This document shows, one piece after another, positions 1 through 12,700 of a DNA stretch of 64,000 nucleotides. Every line of letters begins with the position of its first letter. Within the stretch, counting starts at the first letter, position 1. Origin of the DNA: Strigamia acuminata (Eukaryota; Arthropoda; Chilopoda; Geophilomorpha; Linotaeniidae); contig OX442315.1 of assembly GCA_949358305.1 (NCBI GenBank), positions 22,284,427-22,348,426 on the forward strand, in the 5' to 3' direction. The translations under genes and the position numbers were made by a program. The notes under the pieces were generated by a model. It was given only the letters and a program-made list of their open reading frames with translations. It did not search any database and was not told the DNA's origin.

Positions 1-2001
1 GCCCGAGAAAGAAATGGATTTTTTATTGATGAATCAAATTACAGGGCTATGGAAGCTCAGATCGCTCAGTCTTCTAAAGATATAGCTGAGAAAATGGCTA
101 ACGTTGAACACTTGGAAGCGGAAATATTAAGGGTGGGAAAAAAGTTTTGAATAATTTATATTGTTTTGCTAAACTAAGTGTTATATTTAGGTCAATGAAT
201 TGTTCGAAAACACCAAAAAGGAACTTGAAACAACTTCTATTAACTTAAAGACTACTGAGAAACATTTGACCAAAACCAGATCCAGTTTACATTGTGCACG
301 AAAGGTAATTATCCTAGAAACTGATATAAGTTTAATTTATTTGTAAAAATTTGTATTTTTTTTCTTTAAAAATTAGCATTTGTCGGAAAAAATTCAGGCA
401 TATAATGAACAGAAATACGTAGTGGATGAACACGTGAAAAAAGAGGAAACTTTGACTGATCAAGCCCATTTGGTCTGTTTTTTTTTCTACTTTTTTAAAA
501 AGTACGGAGTAATTGTTTTTATTTTAACGGTTTGGTTTTGTAGATTATTCGAACAGCTGATGTTGCCGTTTCGGATGTTACAGGTTTACACGAGAAATTG
601 GAACGAAAACGTGACGTTGAAGCGCAAAATGATGAAATTTCGCGACAATTTCAGTCGCGTCATGAACACAGTATCGGTCAATTAGCGGATAACGTTAGAC
701 GATTTACAGGCGATTCTAAGACGTTTTGCCTTGAGCTTCAAGAAAGCATTGGTATTATAAAAAATGAATGTTGTTTTTAATTTATTTAAAATTTATATAT
801 ATTTATAGGTAAACGACTTTCAAAACAAATTACTGATTTGAGTTTGCTTACCGAATTAGTTACTGTCATGGCAACAAGTGACACTAACAAATTGGATGAT
901 GTTTTAAAATCCACACACAGTCAAGCAGGAAAAAATCAACAGTCAGTAGATGTCTTGATTAGCTTAACAAGACAACTGAAAGTGAGTTTTTTAAAAATGT
1001 GTTTAGTTTTGTATGAATTAATTAATTACCCCGTAATTTTTCGTTATATTTTTAGAAATCTACTGTAGAGAATTGTAAGCAACAGGAAAAGAATTGTTTA
1101 ACCGACTTGGCTATTGTTGCCACTATGTTAAATGAACAGTCCGCATCGATCAAGCAAATTAACACTGATTTTTTGTCCAAAGTAAAAAAAAAAATTGTTA
1201 TGTTTTAAATTTATAATTGATGTTATTTTATCATTAGTTGGAGGCTCATGAATCACTGGTGAGTACCTCTTCAGTAGCAATGGTCGATGAGATAGATAAG
1301 TTCAGCCAAGAACATAAAAGCTATCGAGACAAACAGCTTCAAGAGCGGGAGCAAATGAAAAGGCAATTAGCTGAAACGAGGAGAATAAACGATAATCGGA
1401 AAAAGGTGATTAAACGCGTTACATTCAAGTAGTTTCATTAATTTGTTTTTTGTTTGTAGGCCCTTTCTATGCATACAGAAATGATTAAAAATCAAGTGGC
1501 CGCTTTGGAAGAAATTACGGAACGTACTTTTGAAGAGACGAATGGGTCGATGGATTCGGTAAGAAAAATAGAAGAAAAAATATTCAATTTTCCTATAATT
1601 ATTTTATATATATTTTTTTTTAGTTTGAAAAAACACATCAGCAGATGAATGAAAGGATGGATTCAATGACTAGAACCACACAAACGTGAGTTATCATTTT
1701 TTACTTGGTTTACCAGTCTTTAATTTTTTATATTTTTAAATAGATTTACTTCAGGTTTACGGAAAAATCTAAATGAATATCAGTCTGAAGCCACTGAAAG
1801 TGTCCGTATCATGATGGATCAAAATCAAAAATACGCTGATACTGTATAATTTTTTTGTTGTGATATTGTTGAAATGATTCTATAAGATACATTTATTTTT
1901 ATTTTCAGCTGCATTCCGAAAGCTACGACATGCAGAAAAGAATTGAAGAGTTAAAATCTGAAATAAACGAATTTGGACAAAAGAGTTTGATGGTACGTTT
2001 G

Positions 2002-2032
<31 letters not shown>

Positions 2033-2892
2033 TTCGGATATTAATTTGAGTTAAATTATTGTTTAGGAAGTGGAACAGCAGAATTTAGCCGTCGAATCGA
2101 CCCTACGTGAACAGTCGAAAGCAATTGGCAGTAATTTAGACTCTTTGCAAGTTCAGATTGAAAATTTGAAACAAGACATCAGATCCAAGAATAACAAATT
2201 AGAAGGTTTACTGGAAGCGCAACAGAGCACTGTCCACGCTCAGAGTCAGGAATCACAAGATCAGTTGGCTCGCCAGTGTGCCATCATTGAAGATTCGTCA
2301 GTGATCATGATCCAGGATTTCAATCAGATGGGAGAAGAAATCAACCGTTACTTCAGACAGGAAATCAGACGCGATGAATCAACTGGTAAAAGAATGAATT
2401 TTATGTTTCTTAGTTTCAATATTAAATATTCTTAATACGTCGTTAGGTAAAACACCTCAAAGAAAAGAGTTTCCTTACCCGAGAGATTTGGCAGCGACTT
2501 CTCCGCACGATGTTCTCGTTCAACGATACCGTTCAACGATACAGCAAGCGGATGTTATTCCTGCGCTGTCTTTGCCATTGCCCGATGATTCTGATAAAGT
2601 AAGAAGAATTTTCCACAGATTTGTTACCGGTAATAAAATTTATTTGTTGTAGGAAAGCGTAGCGTCGTATGATGGTTCCGACGCAAGCGTAAGCAGTGAA
2701 TCTAATGACAAGGTGCAGTTTTAAAGTTGTTTTAAATTATTTATTGAATGGATTTTATTTCAGGTTGATGAGATAAAAGAGAATGTTAAATTTATATCGC
2801 GATCAAAAGGGAAGGCCAAAAAATTTGAATCCAAAAAGTCTAGTAAACAGAACGAACGGAAACCTTTGGGGCCTAAAAGCTTAAATGCATAA
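1..2892 (+). CDS. KIF11: Kinesin-5 (Eg5/KIF11), C-terminal part; 5' end outside window
   Basis: Plus-end-directed homotetrameric mitotic motor that slides spindle microtubules apart. Fifteen exons are visible: 1-132, 191-304, 377-472, 544-751, 809-981, 1056-1181, 1238-1405, 1460-1558, 1624-1685, 1744-1843, 1909-1992, 2067-2385, 2447-2598, 2653-2712, 2764-2892 (673 codons plus stop). The first exon reads RERNGFFIDESNY, matching the segment just after the Eg5 motor and neck, so the motor is upstream. A long Gln/Glu-rich coiled-coil stalk follows. The diagnostic BimC box, STGKTPQRKEFPYPRDL, spans the 2385/2447 splice. Its Thr (codon at 2452-2454) is the CDK1 site that targets Eg5 to spindles in known members. 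A Lys/Ser-rich tail ends at TAA 2890-2892. All introns are short. It is convergent with REC8. Seen: exons and motif. Known from family: function. The only weak points are individual donors such as the one at 473. Confidence 0.94.
2005..2032. repeat. AAT microsatellite in a kinesin-5 intron
   Basis: About nine AAT units in the short intron between exons 1909-1992 and 2067-2385. Confidence 0.9.
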
Positions 2893-2957
2893 TTTTAATG
2901 TACTTTTTTAATTTGTAGTTTTATGGTATAGTAATGTTTTTATCTATTTGTATAAGG

Positions 2958-2963
2958 AATAAA
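2958..2963 (+). terminator. Poly(A) signal of kinesin-5
   Basis: AATAAA lies 66 nt after the kinesin-5 stop codon in T-rich sequence. It is the first canonical hexamer on this strand after the stop and is the probable 3' end signal. Confidence 0.6.
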
Positions 2964-3191
2964 ATTGTATACTTTTGAAAAATTGTAAGAATTTTTTTTA
3001 TGTACGAAACTAATTACAGTAAAAAAAAAATTATAAAATAAATTAATTTCTAATTTGTATATGATGTGCAAATTAATTCTTGCGAATTAACAATAAATTA
3101 CTTCAGTGCAAAGACAAGAAAAAATGACTAGAAAGCAATTGTAAACAAACAAGAAAAAGTGTTAAAAAAGAAAGACTTATAAAAACTGTCG

Positions 3192-4916
3192 CTAGTCTAA
3201 TGGGTAAACAAATCTGTCAGATGAGTCGATAAAAATATCCGAATAAACAGTCGTCTGGAATGTATGAGGGGGAAGTTGTTCCAAATAAATGCGAGTTTGT
3301 TTGTGCAAACCTAAAAAAACCAAAAAAAAATTAAACCTTAAATAAATTCAATTCAAAAAACGCATACTTAGCACAGTCGAAAACATAGCCGCAGCTTCTC
3401 GTTTCGTGTATCTAACCGCGGGACAAAGTCTTCGAAAGGTGAGAATCTCTTCAACGTCCAGCTCATTTCGTTCAGAAACAATCAAACTAAACAAATTAAA
3501 TAAATAAATAAATAAAAATCTTTATTATTCTCAAAATAAATTTCCTAACTCTTCAATAGCTTGAGATGTCAGTTGCGGATCCCTCGGCGGCGTAGGACAG
3601 GGGAAGTAAGGCGGAGTAGATAGAGGTGGAAACCGTGGTACTCTTGCACGCTGCGCAGGGCTACACGGGCTGCGTCTAGGAGTATGGCTAGAAACAGTTG
3701 AGCTACTCGGTGGTCCTCCATCCGGTGGCGATAGAGACGTTCTGATTCGACGCCGTGGTGCCTTAGGTGAAGCTTTGGCTCGACGTTGCGGTGTTTTGGG
3801 TAACGCTGGCTCTGCTTCAAATCTCACGGGGCTTTCTTCTGCAAAATTTAAATTGACATCAAACTTTTGAATGTTTAAAGTCTTTGCAGTTAACTGTTTG
3901 CCTTCTAATCTCGCTAATGGTTCGCGCTGAGGCACGGGCTCTTGAAGAACACCTTCAAATTGTGGCGTGAGTCCCGAAGTTGATTCTCTGTACCCAAGAA
4001 AAAAAATAGAAATACAAAGTAAAATGAGGCCAGTTTTATTTGCATTCCACCAATATAACTTAATTACCTTATTGACGATACATCACGACGACTGTCTAGC
4101 CCTACAAACTCCCCTAGTGACCCTGCTGTTTGTTCGCGAGCTTCTTCCCGTGTTTCTTCGCCATTCAAAGTCTCCTGGCCGACAGCTTGTGGTGGTGAAA
4201 CATGTTCTGCATAAAGAACAATAAAATTAGAGACAGATAGAAGACATATTTACTGCTGCAAAAGGAAAACACCTTCTTCGTCAAAAATACTTCCTTCGCC
4301 GACAGATTCGGTAAATTGAACCATTTCTGTTTAAGAATATTCGAAATATATTAAAATAAAAATGTGAGCGATGAAATGAATGTTACCTTCGGTGGGTACC
4401 AAATTTGGGATATGGCAGCGAGACGTCAACAAATTTCTTAATTTGGACGCAATGGGTCTCTCTCGAAAAAACCCTTCCAATCCGCCACTAGGTTGTCGAG
4501 CCTCGACAAAATTCCCTATAATGATTAACCTGTTAGAATGTTCATATAGTGCGTCGTTCTATCATTATTTCGAACATTTAGCAGTGCTTCTAATCATGGT
4601 GTTAAACGGGATGCGTGCGTGCACATTACGAAATTGCTAAGTACGGTAAGTTAGAAAATTGTGCGATATAAAATAATAAAATCAATATATTTTTTCAAGG
4701 AAGATCCCGTACTTCGTCAACATAACCACGACGTTCATCTTCATTCATAACTCGGCAGTTCCCATACGGATTTTGAACATTTTGTCTAATTTCGTCATCA
4801 GTAAGACTAGTAGTCGCATCAATCACTAGAAAACGTTTGCGACGTTTCTTAGGAGGAAGTTCAATTTCAGAAGCAAGGTCTAGAGGTGGAAACTGAAGAA
4901 AAAAAATATCATTTAA

Positions 4917-4950
<34 letters not shown>

Positions 4951-6379
4951 TTGCAATTTCAAAATATTTACTTCGATTTTATCACGTTTAGGTGGTGTGA
5001 CCGTAGAAGCAGAACTTTGACCAGGTGAAAAACCTGTATCAGGCACATCTTCACGAATTGGCTCCTCTTCAGTGCCCCTCAATGGGCTTTTCGGAAATAA
5101 TTCCGGAGGTTTATCTACTGGTAGTTCCCTCGGAGGTTCTACTTCATCTCTAAAATATTATCATGAGAACTAATAAAAATCATTTAATATTTTCAGATTT
5201 TATACGGTTTAGTAAGCTCAAAAAATGAGTCATCCAAAGGTGGGATGTCATCACCGACAAATTCCTGAAAGATAAATTAGCATTTAATTAAAATAGAATT
5301 TATGGAGTCGGGTAAATTCAATCACTGGTTCTATTGTTTGCTGTTCAGCAGGTAATGTAATTAGCTCCGGTGGACTTTGATGCAAATACGGTGAAGTCAT
5401 TTCATCATCACGGCTTATGGGAGGCCATTCAAATGCCGCGCTATCGTCAAGAAAATCAAATTTGGGCCTTTCTGGAGTCGAATACTTCCATTGTCCAAAA
5501 TCCAAAGTTGGATCTTCTAGTGGCTCTTCACGCGCCATTCTAGAAGTAATTCAAATGAAATTATTTTTTTGCACTGCTGGAGAAAATTGTTTATAACTAA
5601 CATAATAGGTAGTGGTGGCAAATCGATATTTTCACGAATTCTTATTAAAGATATTTTAAAATCGTTCATCATTGTAGTCAAATCAACTAGAAACAAAAAA
5701 AAATATATTAATTTAAAATTAAATAAGAGACTATTACAAGTTTTATTTTATATTTAGATTTAATACTCCAAAGAAAATCCGTCTGCTTTTTATGAACCCG
5801 AATAACTCCATTCATTAGCAATGATGATAAATAAAGAGACCAACGGGGTCTAGAGTATCCACGCTGAGGCGCAGCTACGCGGCAACATATGTATTTGATG
5901 AGATCGTCACTGTAAATTGTATTAGAAAAAATGACAACAAAACGTTTATTTTAATTTCGAAAACAAAAATTAAAGATACCGAACATACCAAGTTCTTGGA
6001 ACATTCACGCTAAGTAAATCCCGTCGGGAAATCTTTTTTAAGTAGTGGGCAGCAAGCCTGGAATAAACGATAAATTGTTCATCATAGATTTGTACTACAA
6101 AAATATTTTTTTCGGTATCGATGGAAATAGACGTAGGGGCTAATTTCACTGATTTCGGTAGAAATGATCACAGAAATCGGTGGAAATCGGTGAAAAAATA
6201 GCACATACGTCTATTTCCACCGATTTCTGTGATCATTTCCACCGATATCGGTGGAAATAGCTTTTCCGTTGATTTTCTGATTGTCTTTATCACGTGGTTT
6301 TATTGTAGGATTAAAAAAAATACTACCATATTAATGCAAATCTACCATTCCGTAAGAGAACAGCTTCGGAATAAAACAT
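3192..6379 (-). CDS. REC8: Meiotic cohesin kleisin REC8, complete, 14 exons
   Basis: Kleisin that closes the SMC1-SMC3 ring and holds sister chromatids together in meiosis until separase cuts it. Exons in transcript order: 6379-6327, 6057-5989, 5909-5767, 5686-5602, 5539-5326, 5264-5206, 5149-4972, 4892-4727, 4515-4387, 4326-4273, 4206-4068, 3987-3550, 3486-3368, 3310-3192. All phases agree, giving 654 aa. The N-terminal Rad21/Rec8 domain (about residues 1-88) starts MFYSEAVLLRNGRF and continues IWLAAHYLKK, VNVPRTCDDL, RPRWSLYLS and GVIRVHKKQ. The VNVxxTC and RPRxSLYLS motifs point to REC8 rather than RAD21. PPKKRRKR near residues 280-287 is a probable NLS next to the conserved RFLVID block. 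The C-terminal winged helix (about 576-654) reads DVEEILTFRRLCPA, then KREAAAMFSTVLSLH. ExxR/DxxR tetrads in the Glu-rich middle are possible separase sites (inference). The donor after 4727 (GTTATG) is weak and is the least certain junction. Confidence 0.93.
4917..4951. repeat. AAT microsatellite in a REC8 intron
   Basis: About eleven AAT units in the 79-nt intron between REC8 exons 5149-4972 and 4892-4727. The repeat occupies almost half of the intron. Confidence 0.9.
6161..6239. repeat. Perfect 27-bp inverted repeat with 25-nt loop in REC8 intron 1
   Basis: Arms 6161-6187 and 6213-6239 are exact reverse complements. Partial pairing extends outward, and further copies of the ATTTCCACCGAT unit lie at 6141-6260, including a reverse copy at about 6249-6260. 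It sits in REC8 intron 1. It looks like a fold-back or MITE remnant; no coding sequence or clear target-site duplication is visible. Confidence 0.8.
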
Positions 6380-6770
6380 CGTCGTAAAACGTGGGTAAAA
6401 TATGATATTAAAAAAGTGTATATCTATTTGTAATTATTAATTAAAATTACTAAAAACAAATCGCCAGGTTGTTTAAACTTGTCTATCGTCTGCAAAGCAG
6501 ACAACTATTTCCCGCTGCCCTCTTCTTTTCCTATTGGCCGAAAGCAAAAGTCGATTATAAGAATATTTAAAAATATTTGACTTTACTAAATAGATTAGAA
6601 CAAAATTGAAAATTATACTTTTAAATTATAAATGTTGTATAGCTGTTAATTATTATTATTGTGAAGGAATTATAATTCTCTAAAACAATTATTTGTGCGG
6701 AGCAGCCAATGTTGCCGGAACTGATTTTTTTTAGTTTCGTTCAGTTTCCGGTCTAGGTAAAGCGGATAAA
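6380..6770. promoter_or_regulatory. Divergent promoter region between REC8 and DUSP11
   Basis: Only 391 bp separate the REC8 ATG (6379, minus) from the DUSP11 ATG (6771, plus), so both promoters and 5' UTRs must fit here unless upstream exons exist. No clear TATA box is placed for either gene. A block at about 6466-6545 is somewhat GC-richer than its surroundings. The bidirectional promoter is inferred from spacing. Confidence 0.55.
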
Positions 6771-9700
6771 ATGCCCAAGCCCAAGAATTCAATCCCTAAA
6801 AGGTAACTTAGGAAAAAGTCGAACTGAATGTGAAATAAAAATGTGTGAAAACACAGAAAGTGTTAATGGTTTCAATTAAACTCGTTGATTTAAGCAATCA
6901 ACGGGTTGAACCATGCTTCAAAGCCTCGAGTGGTCAAAAGTTGACTTGATGGCGTAAAGTTGTCATTTTGGAATTATTTATTGACTCATTTATCCTCCTG
7001 TTGTGCTTATTTGTGTTGTTTAACAAATTTGTCGCTGTTGGTGGTAAAGTTTGATGATGATCGCTGTAAAAAATCTTAAATTTAATATGATTGATAATGC
7101 GCACACGACATGAATAATATTCCGCTAGTTAACACCTCCGGAAAACAATTTTTATTTTTATATCCACCATTACAACAATTATAAATTTACATACATGTTA
7201 TTTTCTAATTTCTAGATGGTTACCGTACACATCTATAGGCAAAAAAGTACCCCAAACAAGATTTATCGCGTTCAAAGCTCCCTTGAGAGAAGTAAGTTCG
7301 TTATTATTATTTTTTCAAGTTTGATTTTTGTTGCTCAAGTCCATTGTAATTGGTACAAACTAGTTAAAACTTTATCATTATTTATACAAGTGACGGGGGG
7401 TAATTGTCTATATTTAAAAGCTATTAACTTGAGTATTTGACAAGACTTTCCAAACTCGAGTCTTAACTTGTTCGGCCACACAAGTGCAGAGTAGCTCAAC
7501 CTGTGATTAAATCGTTCTCGTGGAGCTTGGGAAGAGTGTGACCTCTGGTGTCTAAACCGGCATTCAATAGCTATTCCGAAACATAGCATTTGTGTGTCAG
7601 AAAAAAAGAAAATATTGAAGTGTTTAGTTTTAATTCTTTATAAACATTTGTAACTAATTCTTTATATCATTTTTTTCTTAATCTGTTTCTTTCCTTGCAA
7701 TTCAATTCATCTTGAATTTAATATTCATTGACCATTTGTCCAAATTTAATTTTTTATTATTTTCTTTCCCTACTTTTTCTGCCACCATTTTAATTACGGT
7801 ATTAATTACTGACTGCAGTCTCAGATAAACAAGTAAACGACATTAAACACTTTGCGCCCAGTGTCTTGATGCCAAAATCAAACTGAAAAATCTATAAATG
7901 CATTTACTTCTGGAAGGACGAGTGGAAATGACAAAAAATTATGTAATAACTCACTTTCACATATTGCACCAATTGACTTCCTTTTCTGTAAATGACTTGT
8001 GGTTTTACGAATTAATCGCACTTAAATGTGCCTTAAATGTGCCCACTGCCCACCAATGAAAGCCATCCCAGGCCCCGGGCCCCACGTTCGATGCATTTTT
8101 TGATACTTAGTACAAAGTTAGTTGTATCCGGGTATCCCTATGTTTACCAACATTTTAGCCTTGATAGCAATGTCTCTTTAATTTGAATTTCAAGTAGTTA
8201 CACAGTTCACAAACTGCCACTACATGTCTAGTTGATTAAGTACGGAACTGGGAAAGTAGAATAACCACCCCTTTCTACTTCGTGCTTGTTTTATCAATAA
8301 AAATTATGTAATGATTAATGTGTTTTAGAGGAATTAAAAGTTAAAAATTAAAAAATTAAAAATTTTCTTCCGATTCATACTTAATGCTACAAAGATTCTT
8401 TTTTTTCTTTTCATTTTACTTTCTTTTCTTTTTTCAATAGAAACTGGGGCTTGAGATTTACATTAAATAATTTATTAGTGCTGTCAGCTAGGAATAATTT
8501 GTCACTTGTGCACTACATTTTACAAAGCCTAATAACAAATCTTAGAGACTCATTACCCGAGTTTTAGGGCAGTAGATTACCTCAACGTTGGATAGGTCTA
8601 TAGTTTCCTCGCAATAACAACTACCGTAATCCTTATCAGCTTTGATAGTTTTAAAACTGTTGTACGCTGTTATTTCTTGCCTATTATCTACCTGCAAGCA
8701 ACTCAATTTGGTTCCCCAGTTTGGTGACACTGGAATAAATCTTAAGGAGCGACCTTGGGAGTTTTGCCCGACTTTTTTTTCGCTACCCTCCCGTCGACTT
8801 TGCCAGACACTGACCACACTAAATGATTCATGGGCGGAAAAGACCACTGTCGTTCACCATTTTCTACTAATTCATCAGAACTTCCCCTCATGCCTACGTT
8901 AGGGGGTCTGCACGGGTTTTTGTTTGCTCGCTTTTTGTCGGTCTTGTTGCGTGCATAGGTTTAATGGAGTCCGAATGCATTCCACAAGTCGGTGGACCTC
9001 CAGCCGAGCCACTACTGTTTTAAGGAATTTTTCTTCTCCCTTCTTTTTTTTTCTTCTTTTTTTTTTACTCTTCAACACCTGCTGCGTTTATTGCTTGATG
9101 AGCTTATATCTGGTAAAGGTTGATAACTAGTAATTTTTGTCCGGTGTAATTTGAAAACGAATTTGGAATTTACAAAAGAAGATAATTTGTTGTTGAAATT
9201 GTGGAATGACGTTTCGAAGAAAGGCTGTTGTGTGTTGTTGTATTGTGTATCGCGTTAATGGTATAGAATTTGAGTAATTGAAATGATTTTTACAATTATT
9301 TTTTATTTGGTGCGTTTTCTTTTGGCTGTAAATTTGCTCTTATTGATTTATATGGTTTTGTACCTTTGATGTCTAAAGGGTGTGGACTCTAACCTTATGA
9401 GGCCTAAATCCAATTAGCACCCAACCTGGCGACCTTTTCCACCTGTCACTTGATGACCAGCAGGGAGCAGTAGTGGGAGGCCCTGCTGACCAATGGTTTC
9501 CTACACTTTGTAGACCCATCTTTTAGAACACCTAGGGTGATAAAAAGAATGTAAGAATATATAAGAGTGAAGAAAGGAAGCCAGAGCGACCTAGGTGGGG
9601 TTGGTGTGGCGATTTATTGGCCGACAGTATTGATAATAAACAATTCGAGACAATACTGGCTGAGTTTTAGTGTGGCGCCATTTTGTACGAGGAAAAAAAG

Positions 9701-12700
9701 TAAATAGATGAAGTATACTAGTAAATATAAAGATGCAGTTTTCGGTTCTCGTCTTCAAGAAAGTTGACTCACGGATTCGTGGCTTGGAAGGCCTAATACA
9801 CCTCACGGGCATTCAGTCTAAGGAGTCACGACCGTTCTAAGTGTCAAAAATACAAATGAACGGAACTAATTTTTATCAGGGGGGCATTTTCGTGTCTTCA
9901 TTTTGTAGAAGCGTGGCATGCGCATGCGCACATTTTATTTCGGTTCATGTTGCGTTAGATGGGTGGTCATTTTAAAGTTACCAATGGCGGAGACACGGTT
10001 TTACCTGTGAGCAAATATTACGACTATAAATGCTGGCATCTTAGTGATGTTTTGTTATTATGTCAAATTATATTGGAATAAGCCTTTTTTTGTAACAATT
10101 TCGCCACTGCCTGCTGATTGTAAATTGGGATTTGGAAGGAATGTTGCCAGAGCTTGGTTGTAACTGAATTTGATGGTTACGACGAATAGAATTTAGTGTA
10201 AGTGTAATTAACTTGGAAAAGTCTCACCAGGAAATTTGAGTTTGGACTGTCGTGCGTCGTTGGGATCGCGGGGTTTCTTTGTGTTGGAGACAGCGTGACA
10301 CCTCATTTCCCACAGTAAGGTGTATCTCTCTCTGTGATCTGACGTCATTGCTGTCCGAAAAAATAGCTAAATATATTGCTTCACGCCTAAAGCTTTGTCT
10401 TGCCAAGTCCTAAGAAAGTCCTCACAAAAGAATAGTTGTTGAAAGGTGCAATTCTGACATGAATTGTCTTCTTGGAAACGACTGTTTGGCTGCTTAATGC
10501 TCTTCTTTTCTTTTCTTTTCTTTTTTTGGTTATTATTTTTATTTTTGAAAAAAAATATAAAAAATTCGAAATATAAAGGTAGATAGGGGAAAGAGATTTC
10601 TTTTGTTGTAATATGTGACCCAGGTTGTAACATCTGTTCATGTTGTGCAAGCCTATTTTATTCTGCAATGTTATGACCTTGTATGGGTGGTCGCTGATGT
10701 TCATTCTTCATATTTTGTGTCTTGGATCTGTTTAATAATTCTCTTCATTTTCCTGCGCTCATCTACGAGGAGGGTGTTCATCGTGGGAAAATTATAAGAG
10801 AAGAAGAAATTTTAGCTCTTTTATGTGGATAATGGCTGAATTCTTTGTGGAATATTGTATACACTCGGCTAGGGCTAGAATTTTTTTTTTTTTGATGGGT
10901 TTTATGATTAATTTTGTTGTGGAAAGGCACATTAAAAGTCGGTGCCTGAGGTCGTGTAGAAATGCATTTTTAATTGTACTTCACACCTGGTTCGGATCCA
11001 CCTGCAGCATAGTGAGAAATTTTGACTTTATTTCGCGCCGAGTCAAATGTTAAGCCTAATCCTCAATTTATGGTACGATATAAAACGAAAAGATATAGAA
11101 AATGTCATACTTTTCCAAGGCAGAGATAAATCAAACAGAAATGTATCTTACATGTATAAAAATATACATATAATTTCTCACTGATCGTTTAATTACGGAA
11201 GTAGAAAAAAAAATTCCAGGTGCGAGTCGGGCCATCATGTTTTAATGTGTTTCAACAATGCAAGATTGAATTTTCACTCGGAAAAGAATTCCGTAGAAAG
11301 TCGGCGTGTTCCCTTGTTCTTTTTACGATATATCTTGGGGTTACGAGTCAGTTGGGGTCTTAGAAACCCCTCCCCATCATGGTAGTGCCTCCCACGAGGC
11401 CAGTGGGGGTTGAATATTCCCCCCCCCTTGCTCGCTTTTCCCCTCCTGTCTTCGCACCGCGGCAGGTCTCCGGATAGATAACTGCATTCATCTAACATTC
11501 GTCATTGAGTCTAATTAGTGTTGTAGCACACCTGATGAAGATTCTGCTGACAGCTGATGCAAGTTTTGAGATGCTTCGTCAGGTTTAAACTATAAAAGAG
11601 AGGAAAATGCTGCCTTATTATTCTTATTAATAGTTCCATTTACTTTTTAATTTCGTAATGAGGTGATGTCAGATGTTATTTGCATTTATTGTTCCTAGGA
11701 ATTAATAATTTTTACACCAAGGGCATGAATAATGAGGCTGTAAATCCTTACGATGATGAGCTATAAATTATCATCTTCATCACCTTTTGTTTTTATCTAT
11801 ATTGTTTTTTAAAAAAATGTATTTAAATCGTATTACATGGCATGAATTTGTAATGAAGATTGAATTTGTCTTTTCAATCGTGATTTAGTGCAATAGGATA
11901 ATAACCAATTCTATTGTTTGGAAGTAGCTAAAGAGAAAGTGTGTACATATATAGAGGAAAGAAAGAGGGTTGTTCAATAAATCTTATATGGTAGTTAAAA
12001 AAATGCACTATACCTTTTAAACCAATGACATACAGTTCAGTTCTCAGTGGGGGCTCTAATTTATTTTCATTCTTTCTTTTAGTTATATTCTGAGGTAAAT
12101 TGTCAAGTTGGACTCCCATCAAGTTCACAGATGTCTTTGACTTGTCTGAATTCATTTAATAACTGTCTCTTTTGCCCATTATATATTTTGGCAGGGGGTT
12201 GTTTAATGATGTCTTCATCTTGGAGAAATGTTTTTTTGTTGTTGTTGTGGCTGCGCAGGGAAATAAGTGTAATGAAGCAAATTGAAAAGGACATATTGGT
12301 CTAGTAAGGGTGTCATCACTTGTTGCCAGTGTTATACCAATAACTTGACTACATTTAAGGTCAAGAAGCTGTCATCAGCACCTCCTCCACTTAGATCTTT
12401 CATCCTCCCACCACCCAGGGGCTCTTGACTTAACTTCCCCTGCTGGGAACACACTTAAGATGGAAATGGTTGGTCGGTTTCTTGTGAACTATCCCCCTGT
12501 TGTTTTTCAAGTATTTTGACCAATTTTGATTTTTCCTATGGGGGTTTTGGAAAAGCAAAGAAAAAAATAATCAAGTGAATCCGTACGTGGATGTCATCTG
12601 ATCTTGATTGTGCAGTTTTGTTTAGATATCGCTTGGTTTTTTATCTTATTATTTTATTATTATTAGGTTTGAGTTGGGAGTGATATACTCGTATTTCAGC

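Noticed and set aside
3569-3820. 83-codon minus-strand ORF
   Set aside because: Out-of-frame shadow of the large REC8 exon 3987-3550.
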